Shown one piece after another: positions 47,285 through 57,580 of a stretch of 64,000 nucleotides of DNA (positions are counted from its first letter, which is position 1; the number at the start of each line of letters is the position of its first letter). The notes below the pieces were generated by a model, which was not told the origin of the DNA, made no database searches, and worked only from the letters and a program-made list of their open reading frames with translations. Location of the stretch: assembly GCA_951230915.1 (NCBI GenBank), contig OX579635.1, forward strand, positions 32,302,001-32,366,000. Direction: 5' to 3'. A program made the translations under genes and the position numbers. Source of the stretch: Antitrichia curtipendula. Lineage: Eukaryota; Streptophyta; Bryopsida; Hypnales; Leucodontaceae.

Positions 47285-47590
47285 CAGGGCGGGGACAAAT
47301 GAGGCGGGGACGGCCTTATATAGTTGCAGCTGGGGGACGCCAGGGCGGGGACTCCATCGAGTTGGGGCGGGGACTCCTCCGAGTGGGGGCGGGGACTCCA
47401 TCGAGTGGAGGCGGGGACTCCTCCGTGTGGGGGCGGGGACTCCAGACAGTGGGGACGGGGACTCCAGACAGTGGGGGCGGGGACTCCAGAGAGTGGGACT
47501 GGGACTCCAGAGAGTGGGGCAGGGACTCCAGAGAGTGGGTCGGGGACTCCAGAGAGTGGGGCGGGGACTCCAGAGAGTGGGCGCGGACAT
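47285..47590. repeat. GC-rich unit array upstream of the RING gene
   Basis: Plus-strand units of about 17-26 bp such as GGGGCGGGGACTCCAGAGAG and GGGCGGGGACTCCATCGAGT. About 12 units lie beyond the TATA box and two between TATA and the start. Confidence 0.9.
47314..47323 (-). promoter_or_regulatory. TATA box of the inner RING gene
   Basis: Minus-strand CTATATAAGG about 130 bp before ATG 47186, embedded between GC-rich units. Confidence 0.7.
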
Positions 47591-49320
47591 GATTTAAATA
47601 TACGAAGTTAATGTGCTTAGACATATTTCCATTTCCTAAGGTAGAAGGCTCGAAAAGAGTTTTGGCATTAAGAACTGCCCCTATAAGTGGTTGTAGAATG
47701 GACATGATGCAGTTTTCAAATTGACCTCAAAAGACAAAAAGGAAGGAAGGAAAAAAACATTCTTTATCACAAGAGCCAATCATTGTCTTTGCTATCCCCA
47801 TTTTTCTTTAAAATTGCAATATGAAGGACGTAAGAATATAAATAGGGACCTAGGACACATCTCCTTTGAAAATTTATAATTAATTCAATAATGTTTAAAA
47901 AAATATGAAACCGATTGGGCTACATTCCTCATCAATTTTTCTTGGTTTCAAGGATGAGCTTAAAAATATTCCCATGTAAAGAAATACTGTAGAAATGCGA
48001 ACCAGCCCTTAGATGAGTGATTTCTGAGCCTTCTACATTACTCCATGTTCTAAGTGACTCTAGCAGTCCATATTGAGATTTAATGTTAGATCATATCACT
48101 CTAACACCCCAATAATTTCCATATCCTAATCAATCCACCATTCCATATTTTTTTTGGGTGTTAAATTGCTTCATTATAAGTTTGTAACCCCCAAACCACT
48201 TCCATGTCCAAATCACTCCACTATTCCATAGATTTTTTGGATGTTACATTATTTTATAGTGACACCCAAATCATTTCCATATAAGAAAGCACTCCACCAT
48301 TCATATTTCTTTTAATGTTAGATTATTTAAGTCCGTAAAAATAATTCCCCCGCTAAAAATCCTAAAATAAATTGGTATGCTTTTCTAAAGCTTTGGTCAC
48401 TCCATCTCCCCTTTTAGACATTGATTTTTAAAGCACACTTCCATTTCAAGTGATTGCCATAATTTTTCTGGTGTTTTCATTCTCTTCCCTATTTTGTGGG
48501 CATCATTACCAAAAAAAATTATTTGAATTCAATGCCACTTGTGTAAGGTGGAATGATTTTTTTTTCCCGCTATTAGCAAAATTATTCCATCCCAACTCGA
48601 GGCCATTTATTTTTGAATGATCATTCCTATTAATTTCATTTTTTGCTTTTATTAGCCAAGCTCTTTCATCTAAAGGAAATTCCATTTACCTTTTTGTGGT
48701 AACGCAAATCTATCCAAACTAAATGGTAAATTTTTTGGGGTGTTAGTTGAAATCACTTTGACACACTATTTTTTGTGGGTCTATGTCTCTCACAAAATTA
48801 TTCCATACCAACCCCAAGCCATTTCGGATTTGTTCCATGATTTCCTTTCCTATTTTTTTTTTCATTAATGAACAAAGGAGTTCCCATGCCAACTCTATGC
48901 CATTCCTTTTGGCTTGGATGATTATCTTTTTTTGTTCGCTTCATTCCTAAAACTCTCCCATCCCAACTCATAGTTATTTTTTTTTTTTTTGTTCAAACAT
49001 TCCATTTTCTATTTTGTTTTCGTTCATTAAGTGAGAAGACTATTTTATTCGAATTCATAGTTTAGCTTTATTTGTTCAATCTTTCCTTTCCCTACTTTAT
49101 TTTTTTCTAATTTACTAAAGTTCTTCCACCTCAACTCAAAGCCATTAATCTTATTTTTGGGTTCCATCATTCCCTTTCCTTTTTTTTTTTTCGTTTTATA
49201 ATTTTTAATTTTTTTGAACCTTTTTTTGTGTTCATGATTAAAATTATCCCAATGTACTTCAATGTTATTCTTTTTTTTGTTGGATCATTTATTTTATTTT
49301 GGGGGGGCTTCATTAACTTC
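47591..49320. repeat. AT-rich spacer with type 1 repeats
   Basis: After about 400 bp without features, the type 1 phrases (CCATCCCAA, CATTCCCTTTCCTATTT, GCTTCATTCCTAAAACTCTC) recur from about 48030 to 49320 between the RING and kinase genes. No gene seen. Confidence 0.65.
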
Positions 49321-49629
49321 TAAAACTGTAAAACATAGACATAGTGAAAAGATAAAGTGTATGTATTTTTATACCAAACTATTGCATTCACTATTTTTAT
49401 AAAAGTTTTATCATCAATTCATAGAACTCATAAACATGCAATGAGAAAGAACAATGACATAGCAGGTTAATATATTCACATGAGATTTTGAATGTACAAT
49501 GCATCTGACTTCATATATATTTGAGGTATTCGGCAATTGCGAAGTACATACACATGGTCCTCTATGAGGATGATTTACCTTCTATGCCTGAACTATATGC
49601 TAAGCTACAAAAAGTAAAAAAACTAAATA
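49321..49629. other. Short AT-rich stretch downstream of the kinase gene
   Basis: Nothing recognised; it would hold the kinase terminator and 3' untranslated region. Confidence 0.3.
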
Positions 49630-51210
49630 CTATATACGATAACAACATTCTGGCATAGTCCAACAGTGGGGGGCCTTCTTCAATGCGTCGAGAACATCTG
49701 GCACTGACGCCCTTTCACTCACATCCTCTTTTACGAGGCTTTCCAATTTGATCCTGAGGTTCTGATATTGCTCTGGATTCTTCGTTGTAAAGTATTTGGA
49801 GTCCCACTCTTCCTTCCAAATTTGTGCTGCTATCCATCCGGCTGCATATGCATCAGCTGCCATGGAATATAAATGCATTTTTTGCATGGCCTCAATTGAA
49901 TTTGCCGAACCTTGCTCTCCGTATATATAAAACAATTCAGGGGCTGCAAACCTTCGCATTCTCTTCTCCTTCACTAGGATGTCCTTGTTGGGAAAGCCAT
50001 ACCTTGACGGCTCCTTCTCTACAGCTCGGCTAGAAAGTCCCCAATCACATATCCCTATATACACCGTGTGCTCTTTATAATCATCAAAATGGAGCAAAAT
50101 ATTGGATGGAGTGATGTCGTTGTGCATGTACTGCGCATCGTGGCATTTCCCCACAATGACAAGCAAAGAGAGTGCCAAGTTCACTCGGTTCCGTCGGTAA
50201 GTTGCAACCCATGTAAGCTCCTCTTTTGTCAACCCTGTACCTTGTTCATGCTTAATCTCATCGACATCCAATGTTTCGCTTACTTTCGAATTGTATTTGG
50301 ATAAGAAAGAAATTAGAGAGCCTCCATTCCACCATAACGTGTAGCCTTCCATCGTTTTAGGGTGGAGGTACGCAATTCGAATGATGCCAGGATGTCTCAC
50401 TGGACACCCGCCCGCCTCATTGATGATTCCTTGGCGCTTCTCCTTTTCATTCGTGGTTTTCAAGCTCTTCCCAGCAAAAAATATCCAACTAGGAATGCTC
50501 TGAAGTTTTGTAAGCATCACCTTCCTCACGGTCCCATATGAACCAACGGCACTCTGTTCCGGCATGGGGATGACTTTTACTGAACTTTCAAGCCACTTGA
50601 ATGTTCCACTAACACAATGAGCTGTTATGGTGTCTTCAATTGTCGCTTTCCAAGGTGCTTGCTTTTTCTTACGTGATGAAGAAAATTGTTGAGCAAAGTT
50701 TTGAATGATTTTTAACTTTGCAACCACCTCTTTATTTTGTGTGTCCCAATCGCTACCATCTTCTTTCTTCCCCATGTGGTAACACCAATTTGACACTATA
50801 TTGGTTGTGAAGGCAACCACCTGTTTATCCAGCCAGTCTTGGTGCAACCAATAATTGGAGAAATTGTTGAATTTCTCAGATGCTTCAAACTTTGACTCCA
50901 GCTCCGTTTGCAGGTCCCTCGTGAGTTTGTGGTACCCTTCTTCGTTGAGCGCCACATACTCCCTGGTCAACATAGTCGTACTGCGACGAGTGTAGAACAC
51001 CACAACTATTGCTCTCCCTTCAACTATGAATTCATGTGGAGGCATATGGGGATTGAGTGCTTTCTTGCGTTTCTTTTGGCTTGATGAAGAAGGGTTCGAT
51101 GAACCTGAGGCCATCAAGTTGTCCGTGGATGGAATTACCATCTCACCGACATCATCTAAATCTACAAACATAGGACGTTTCTCCGCCGATGCACTCCCTT
51201 CCCCCGCCAT
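49630..51210 (-). CDS. Protein kinase, cargo of the inner element
   Basis: ATG 51210 (MAGEGSASAEKRP) gives 526 residues in one exon; the frame is open upstream but only by non-ATG codons. The first 220 residues contain a Ser-rich basic stretch (SSSSQKKRKK) and an unknown helical region. The kinase domain (about 222-515) has VGSYGTVRKV as glycine loop, a Lys in FFAGKSLK, MHNDITPSNILLHF as catalytic loop (HND instead of HRD), ICDWGLS in place of DFG, and AAPELF as the APE motif. Catalytic Lys and both Asp are present, so activity is plausible. I cannot place it in a named plant kinase family. A GC-rich array and TATA box precede it, as for the other cargo genes. It is the gene nearest the right terminus. 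Confidence 0.85.
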   Translation of the reverse strand: MAGEGSASAEKRPMFVDLDDVGEMVIPSTDNLMASGSSNPSSSSQKKRKKALNPHMPPHEFIVEGRAIVVVFYTRRSTTMLTREYVALNEEGYHKLTRDLQTELESKFEASEKFNNFSNYWLHQDWLDKQVVAFTTNIVSNWCYHMGKKEDGSDWDTQNKEVVAKLKIIQNFAQQFSSSRKKKQAPWKATIEDTITAHCVSGTFKWLESSVKVIPMPEQSAVGSYGTVRKVMLTKLQSIPSWIFFAGKSLKTTNEKEKRQGIINEAGGCPVRHPGIIRIAYLHPKTMEGYTLWWNGGSLISFLSKYNSKVSETLDVDEIKHEQGTGLTKEELTWVATYRRNRVNLALSLLVIVGKCHDAQYMHNDITPSNILLHFDDYKEHTVYIGICDWGLSSRAVEKEPSRYGFPNKDILVKEKRMRRFAAPELFYIYGEQGSANSIEAMQKMHLYSMAADAYAAGWIAAQIWKEEWDSKYFTTKNPEQYQNLRIKLESLVKEDVSERASVPDVLDALKKAPHCWTMPECCYRI

Positions 51211-51349
51211 AACGAAAAGAAATTGTTCAATGGGCCTCTGCAAGCACAAAAGCCCCGAAAATTTGAAAAAAACCGGGTCACATATGAGGGCCAAGCCCAC
51301 CACCCACCAAACTCACTCACATAGGCCGTGGGGACGAACTAGTGTGTGA

Positions 51350-51700
51350 GGCGTAGGGCGCGGACTTGGCAAAGAAATGAGGGCGGGGACTCGCTTTATA
51401 TAGTTCCCCCGCTCCTCAAGTACTCGCCCCGACACGTGCCGTCCACGCCCCGTCTTCCTCACGTTCCCGCCCCAGTCGCTGGAGTCCCCGCCCCCACGCA
51501 GGAGTCCCCGCCCCACTCTCTGGAGTCCCCGCCCCCTCTCACTGGAGTCCCCGCCCCCCACTCACTGGAGTCCCCGCCCCCACTCACTGGAGTCCCCGCC
51601 CCCACTGTCTGGAGTCCCCGCCCCTACTGGATGGAGTCCCTGCCCCCACTCAATGGAGTCCCCGCCCTGACTTTGGAGTCCCCGCCCTGCATGTTCCTAA
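51350..51700. repeat. GC-rich unit array upstream of the kinase gene
   Basis: Plus-strand units such as CACTCACTGGAGTCCCCGCC and TGGAGTCCCCGCCCCCACT: the same unit as at 47.3-47.6 kb but in reverse orientation on the plus strand. About 10 units lie beyond the TATA box, and one or two between it and the gene. Confidence 0.9.
51394..51403 (-). promoter_or_regulatory. TATA box of the kinase gene
   Basis: Minus-strand CTATATAAAG about 185 bp before ATG 51210, directly beside the GC-rich array. Confidence 0.7.
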
Positions 51701-51764
51701 ATCCACGTGGCGTCCACGTGGCCTACTTTTTTGGTTTTATAAAATCAACTTTGTGTTGACTGTA

Positions 51765-51843
51765 TCGGGCGGGTGAGACCTCTAACGGACGTCCCGGACG
51801 GACGGACGGGCGAACCGGACGTCCGTACAGTATGACAACCATG
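51765..51843 (-). repeat. Right terminal and subterminal region of the inner element
   Basis: Read inward on the minus strand it starts CATGGTTGTCATACTG, then GGACGTCC and CCGTCCGTCCGTCC repeats, then a CCCGCCCGATACAG box. The first 13 bases match the left end with one difference. Confidence 0.85.
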
Positions 51844-51851
51844 GGAACATT
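51844..51851. repeat. 8-bp target-site duplication, right copy
   Basis: GGAACATT, identical to 34503-34510. Confidence 0.9.
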
Positions 51852-54231
51852 ATCATCATTGACGTCCACTGCGTCCGCGCCATCACTCTCCGAAGACGAT
51901 GACAAAGGCTGCACTTCCGGAACGACTGGATTTTGAGGGACAGGGGGGGGGGCCCCAAGGGCCCCAACGACCAGGGAGAACTTCCTCTTCCACTTCATCA
52001 TCATCTCCGTAGTAATTTCTAGCTTCCTCGAGGTGATCGGCCCCTGCCCTCCACAAGTCTGGATTTGGTTGGTACTCTCCAGGTGCTTGGTTTGCTTCCA
52101 CATCAGCGTCTTCCTCTTCTTCAACTGCCAGCACGTCAAATTCACGATTGCGTTCACCCACCGGAACGGGGCCAAGGGCATCCAGATCAGAATCCTCCGA
52201 TAAGATATTAGCATCGTACCAACGAACCGGATCGGCCCCTGGTCTCTGCTGAAGTACACGGCTATTGGTATAGATATATACCAATGACTCAGCCTTCTCG
52301 GGGGCTAACCGATTCCGGACCTTGTTGTGGACAAAGGAATACATACTCCAATTCCTTTCACATGAGCATGCTGAACATGTCAATGATAGAATACGCACGG
52401 CAATCTTTGATAGTGCTCGATTTCCAACTCTGTGCCACCATTGGTGGGGAAGCATATTTGTCGCTCGGATGTCGGGTGTCTCAGCAACACTATATGGCCC
52501 TGTGCCCTCCTCGAATTCTGTTAATTCCGCCATCACGACGTTGAACTGTACACCCACTACATTTTCCATTTTGCGGATGACGTGATATAATGCACGGAGG
52601 GCAATTCCATCAGCCCTAAGCGCCACGTTATCCAAGAGATACGGATTTAAAAGGGCCCCGGCGTAGTGAACATCCGAAAAGACCATGTTCTACCTTGTTT
52701 CGAAAGACTCCTCCATGATGGTGGCTATGTCATCTCGTAGGTTGAAGGGTGGCTCTCTTAAAGAAAACACATGGGCTCTCAAATTATGCATTACGAGCCA
52801 CGCCCGACCCATAGCTGGTTCTCGGCCATCAAATATGCGCAATGCCCTCAACATGTCTTCAATCATGTGCAAGTAATTCACACATCGTTGCCAAAAGCCC
52901 ACATCTGTGATAGTTGACACCACATTACCTGCAGCCGTAGCTGCTTGCTCCCCATTTTGTCTGTTTCGCAGACCAGCAAAGTAATTTTGAACGCGTGGAT
53001 GGTCTTTTGATCGCACGATTACTCCTCGAAGTTTCTCCAGTCAGTGCATCATGAGGAAATTACAAGCAAAGCGGGTTTCATTTGGCACTACGAGCTGAAG
53101 GCTCGGACTCAACTCCCGGAAAACAGACATGGTCGCGTGATGGTTCCGAATGTACTGGCACAATCTTTTTGCCCGAGCAATTAAATCTTGGAATTCTTTT
53201 ATTTTGGCCCAATCTTCCAACATGAGATCCAAGGCATGTGCCATGCAGCCTTGTTTGAAAATGTGCGGGTACGTGTGAATGATATTGTCCACTGCCCCAA
53301 GCATGTTTGCTGCATTATCCGTACAAACTTGCGTGACGTGTTTCGGACCCACTTTCTCAATGAATACTTTCATCTGGTCTGATATATAGCGCATGGACTT
53401 CCTTTGTCCGGTAGTGTCAATGGCCCCCAAAAATACATCACCAGAAGGGCACGACATCATCACATTCATTAGGGGCCTCCGGTTCACGTCATCCCAGCCA
53501 TCAGTGCATATTGTCACCCCGTAATGCTTCACTGCAAAACCAACTTTGGTTTCGATTTACTTCTCAATCTGCAACCTCTTGGGTTCAATAAACTTAGTCC
53601 TGAACTGATGATAAGAAGGTGGACTGTATTCAAACCTTGCCACTGAGGTTGCCCTCACAGCCTCAATAAAGGCTGGATTTCTTGCCACATTAAATGGCAC
53701 GTTTGCCTCATAAAAAAACGATGCCCACTTGTCATCTAACTCTTTCCTCTTTGCAATGTTAAAAGCATCCTGCATGCGTTGCTGAAGTAATGTCCCAGAT
53801 CTCGTGGAATTTGATGCAGCGAGACTTTGAGACCTCTCTATTGGATCATTCCCTTCATGGAGAGTAGCCCCTTCAGCCTGGTTCCTACCGGGGCCTCCTG
53901 CCGTCACTTCATTCTGAGCGGATTGGCTTGAACTTGCGACTGGAGTTGCTCTTGATGGACCACTGGGAATTGATTCTCCTTCGTATATGTCCTCGGGGCT
54001 CAATCGTTGCGGGATAAAGTTTGCACAATTTGCAAATCGGTGGCGTACAGGTCGCGGCGCACTATGACAAATTGACCTCTTGGACTTTGCGCCATACCCA
54101 AAGTGAGCAAAAGCACGCTCGCGTTTATAGCTGAATGTCGCATTGCAGAAAACACAGCTGACTTTACTCCCATTCTCAGAGAAATTATACCATGGTTCCC
54201 ATTCTTTTGTTTGCTTTCGTTGACTTCCCAT
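51844..54231 (-). pseudogene. 5' part of the outer hAT transposase, three nonsense codons and a frameshift
   Basis: It starts at ATG 54231 (MGSQRKQTKEWEPW) and is homologous throughout to the inner transposase: BED finger (CVFC), ICTDGWDDVNRRPLMNV, CTDNAANMLGA, LTCSACSCERNWSMYSFVHN. Breaks are TAA 53559-53557 (Gln in the inner copy), TGA 53043-53041, TAG 52692-52690 (Trp in the inner copy) and a frameshift at the run of ten G near 51943-51952. After that the correct frame resumes (QNPVVPEVQPLSSSSESDG) and reaches the inner-element insertion site in VNDDNVP. The gene continues at 34510-33374. The damage agrees with this being the older copy. Confidence 0.88.
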
Positions 54232-54472
54232 TGCATTCACAACGAATGCAAACGTGTTCTTGTAGGAAGTAGAAGCGGCTATCACACCAATTGAAAAGGA
54301 CAAAATAATAGTTAGCGCCAATCCACTGTTTGAACTGATTTTTACATCACCTCAACAGTAAACCAAGGCCATCTGCCACCCAAGTAGACTCACAAGGAGC
54401 TCAAATTGAATTGAAGTCCAAGATTATGAGGCCAAGATGACAAATGTAGGGAAGTAGAGTGCAACAGGGTTG

Positions 54473-54480
54473 CCTTTATA
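54473..54480 (-). promoter_or_regulatory. TATA box of the outer transposase
   Basis: Minus-strand TATAAAGG about 245 bp before ATG 54231, beside the GC-rich array at 54494-54680; same arrangement as in the inner transposase. Confidence 0.6.
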
Positions 54481-54493
54481 CCCTTGGAGTGTA

Positions 54494-54680
54494 GGGGCGG
54501 GGACCTATTCTGCAGGGGCGGGGACATCAGAGGAGGGCAGTTTTTCTATGGGGCCCGGACGTCATGTGCAGGCGCGGACGTGGGGGGCGCGGACTTCCCG
54601 TCGGGGCGCGGACGCAAGGGCGCGGACTTCCCGTCAGGGTGCGGACGTCCCGTCAGGGCGCGGACGCAGGGGTGCGGACA
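54494..54680. repeat. GC-rich unit array upstream of the outer transposase
   Basis: Plus-strand units such as AGGGGCGGGGACATCAG and GGGCGCGGACTTCCCGTC. Units are more varied than in the inner element. Confidence 0.85.
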
Positions 54681-54935
54681 TCCCACTCCTCAGCCATAGT
54701 GGGGGGGTCTTGAATTTGGTCCTGGGATTCTTCTTTCCTATGGAGAGGGGGAACCCATTAATGCAGGCAGCCCTTCATTTGACTTCGGGGAATATCTTCA
54801 AGTCAATGGCTCTATTAAGAGGTCCAACCACTTTTTCAATTTAAAGATCATGTATGGGAGCATGTGGCTCCCTTCTTGGTGCCAAACTTCTCCTTCTTGC
54901 CTTCACCAAGCACTTGAGAATTAGGAACCACCCAA
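54660..54935. repeat. Direct repeat of about 275 bp, copy 1 (partner 57305-57580)
   Basis: Both copies share GGAGAGGGGGAACCCATTAA, GGAATATCTTCAAGTCAATG and GGAGCATGTGGCTCCCTTCT, and both follow a GC-rich array. The duplicated block looks like a promoter-plus-leader module. Confidence 0.9.
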
Positions 54936-55047
54936 AACAAAACAAATTTAGAAAATGAAATTGAACTTCCAAACAAGAAGGACAAAATTTGTGTGAGTAG
55001 AATCTCAAAGGGTTTAGAGTCCTAATGAAAGACAAGGTACGTATTTG

Positions 55048-55980
55048 TTTAACCCCTAAAGTCCCAAGGCCATTTTTCTATCAAAAAATACTCAAAGCTG
55101 TTAGTTCTATTGCATTCATTGAAGAAAAGAGAAAAAACACTTTCTTAAGAATCTAATCGTAGGATCTTGTACTTAATTTATCTCAGATCATGTGGTAAAA
55201 ATTTCATAAAATTTGACCGTACCAATTACAAGATGTCAGCATTCAAAGTTGGAAGAACTTGTCTTTTTGAACATTGGTTTGCAATTTCAGATGACTGGGG
55301 CCACCATTTAAAAAAAAAATTGCACTACAAATTTGAATTTGATTTTTTTTATGTTGAACACTTGAATTGAGAATCTAGGATAAAAATTTCAAAAAAGATT
55401 CACTTGGTTTTCATTCTTTGAAAAATTGTTAAGTAGAAGTAGGTCCAAGATTGAGAAAAAAAACTAAATCGTCAACAACTCTAAAATGGAATTAAAATAC
55501 TATAATCCAAATGTTAAGATTGTTTTAGCAAGCAAACTTACCCTCGTCAAATAGTTATTTTTGAAAAATTGTGAAAATTGCATTCCGAAATGAATCCTAT
55601 AAATTCTTTTTTCAAGAAGATGCTCTAACTGCCCAAAAAATAAGATTGTCCATAACTTTCATATAACAAATCCAAATGGAATGAATCAAAGATTCCCATA
55701 TAGATAAAAGTACCATCTATGAGAAAATAATTTTTAAAAATTTTAAGAGAAAAAATTGTGTGAGAAGATTTCTGCCCGCCGCATTGAAAAAATGGACCTT
55801 TTGTGCCATAACTTTTGCTCCCGGGCACCGATTGAAATAAAAATTATATATCCATAAAGCTAATGTATTTATCTATCTTCACAAATAGTTTCAAAAAATA
55901 ATGATGAATATTGAGGCCGTAGTAGCCTGCCCAAAATCCATATTGTCCCTCGAGGGGACAATGAGACTTTAGGGGTTAAA
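55048..55980. mobile_element. Inverted-repeat (MITE-like) element of about 933 bp
   Basis: It starts TTTAACCCCTAAAGT at 55048 and ends with the reverse complement ACTTTAGGGGTTAAA at 55980. Just inside the right end is the small hairpin TTGTCCCTCGAGGGGACAA. No open frame of note. A related end-like sequence is near 15640. Target duplication cannot be settled by eye (two or three A/T bases). Confidence 0.65.
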
Positions 55981-56415
55981 TTCGAGTTCAAGAATTTTTA
56001 TTTATTTCTTCTAAATAGAACCTATTTGGAATTAAAGATTTGGATTTTACAAATCAAATCATAACCAACTTATACTTTTTTGGCTTTTTGTTCAAGGCTT
56101 TATTTTTAAACTAAATGGCTACAAGGGTTTGGATTGAAATCTAATACACATTATAATGCATTGAAATATATTTGAAGGATTTGTTTTCGGAAGAAGAAGC
56201 TACAAGGGTTTGGATCTTGAAGACTTCAACGGTATATTCTTCTAATGGGGATCCCAAAAGAGGGTGGCATTGAAATCAAATACTACTTAAGCTATTTTTT
56301 AATTCAAGTTCAATGGTACATTTTGGTAATGGGATCTGAGAAGGCTTTGGAATTGAGGTGAAATACTTGTTAAGATTTTTTGGGAATTCACCTTCAACGG
56401 GTTCTTTTTGTAAGG

Positions 56416-56945
56416 GGCTACTAGAGGGTTTGGGATTGAAATGAAATATTAGTTCCCTTATTTTCTAATTCAAGTGGAACGGTATTTTATTGTAATGGGG
56501 ATATGTAAATATGGGTTGGGATTGAAAATTTTAAATGAAATAGTATCCAACTTGTTTTGAATTCAAGCATTCCACTAGAAAATTTTATTTGTGTAATGGG
56601 ATCCTACGAGGGTTTGGGATTGAAATGAAATACTAGTTCCCTTATTTTCTAATTCAAGTGGAACGGTATTTTATTGTAATGGGGATATGTAAATATGGGT
56701 TGGGATTGAAAATTTTAAATGAAATAGTATCCAACTTGTTTTGAATTCAAGCATTCCACTAGAAAATTTTATTTGTGTAATGGGATCCTACGAGGGTTTG
56801 GGATTGAAATGAAATACTAGTTCCCTTATTTTCTAATTCAAGTGGAACGGTATTTTATTGTAATGGGGATATGTAAATATGGGTTGGGATTGAAAATTTT
56901 AAATGAAATAGTATCCAACTTGTTTTGAATTCAAGCCTCCCAAAA
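56416..56945. repeat. Tandem repeat, 184-bp unit, nearly three copies
   Basis: TTTTCTAATTCAAGTGGAAC recurs at 56461, 56645 and 56829, exactly 184 bp apart, with almost no differences between units. This recent amplification sits inside the older type 2 repeats. Confidence 0.95.
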
Positions 56946-57179
56946 CAATATTTCAAAAATATAAACTTCTACATTGAGCAAATTCGTTAGGGTTTTGATT
57001 TCAAACTCAAATTAGGGTCAACACCCAAGTTCGGTGCCTTGGGCATTTAGGGGTTCAGATATTTGTGAATTCAAGTTTGTGAATTCGCGTGTTCAACTTT
57101 GTCATAGAGGGAGTTCAAATTTGGCTTGGAGGAACTTCAGGTCTGGGAGCTTGGATAAATTTCCACACATACTTCAGGT

Positions 57180-57303
57180 CAGGTCGCGGACTTCAGGTCG
57201 GGGCGCGGACGTCGAGGCGCGGACATCAAGGCGGGGACTTCAAGTCGAGGCGCGGACGTCAGGGCGGGGACTTGAAGGCAGGGCGGGGACTTGAAGGGGC
57301 GCG
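57180..57303. repeat. GC-rich unit array in the outer spacer
   Basis: Units such as GGGGCGCGGACGTCGAGG and AGGGCGGGGACTTGAAGG, followed by the second copy of the 275-bp direct repeat. No gene starts next to it now. Confidence 0.85.
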
Positions 57304-57304
57304 A

Positions 57305-57580
57305 ACGTCCCAATCCTCCGCCATAGTGTGGGGGGAAAGTGAAGTTTATTTTGAACTTGGCCATGGGATTCTTCCTTCCCATGGAGAGGGGGAACCCATT
57401 AATGCATCCAGCTCTTCATTTCGGTTCGGGAATATCTTCAAGTCAATGGCTCCATTAAGAGGTCCAACTACTTTTTAAATTAAAAGACCATGCATGGGAG
57501 CATGTGGCTCCCTTCTTGGTGCCAAACTTCTCCTTCTTGCCTTCACCAAGCACTTGAGAATTAGGAACCACCCAAGGAAA
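57305..57580. repeat. Direct repeat of about 275 bp, copy 2
   Basis: Partner of 54660-54935. Confidence 0.9.

Larger units (their letters stand above)
34511..51843. mobile_element. Inner giant hAT-type element (17,333 bp) with RING and kinase cargo
   Basis: The ends are CAGGGTTGTCATA at 34511 and, on the complementary strand, CATGGTTGTCATA at 51843: 12 of 13 bases match as an inverted repeat. Both ends carry subterminal GGACGG/GGACGT repeats. The 8-bp duplication GGAACATT flanks it, and removing the element with one duplication restores the reading frame of the interrupted outer transposase (NDDNV-PSDNNDD). Inside, all on the minus strand, are a hAT transposase (39055-35543), a coiled-coil RING protein (47186-44892) and a protein kinase (51210-49630), separated by AT-rich diverged repeats and GC-rich arrays. 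Usual plant hAT elements are a few kb and carry only a transposase, so size and cargo are unusual. Confidence 0.88.

Noticed and set aside
1..54231. U-to-C RNA editing repairing the in-frame stops
   Set aside because: Such editing is known from organelle transcripts of some plants, and it could not restore Trp from TAG. C-to-T or G-to-A decay explains more of the cases.
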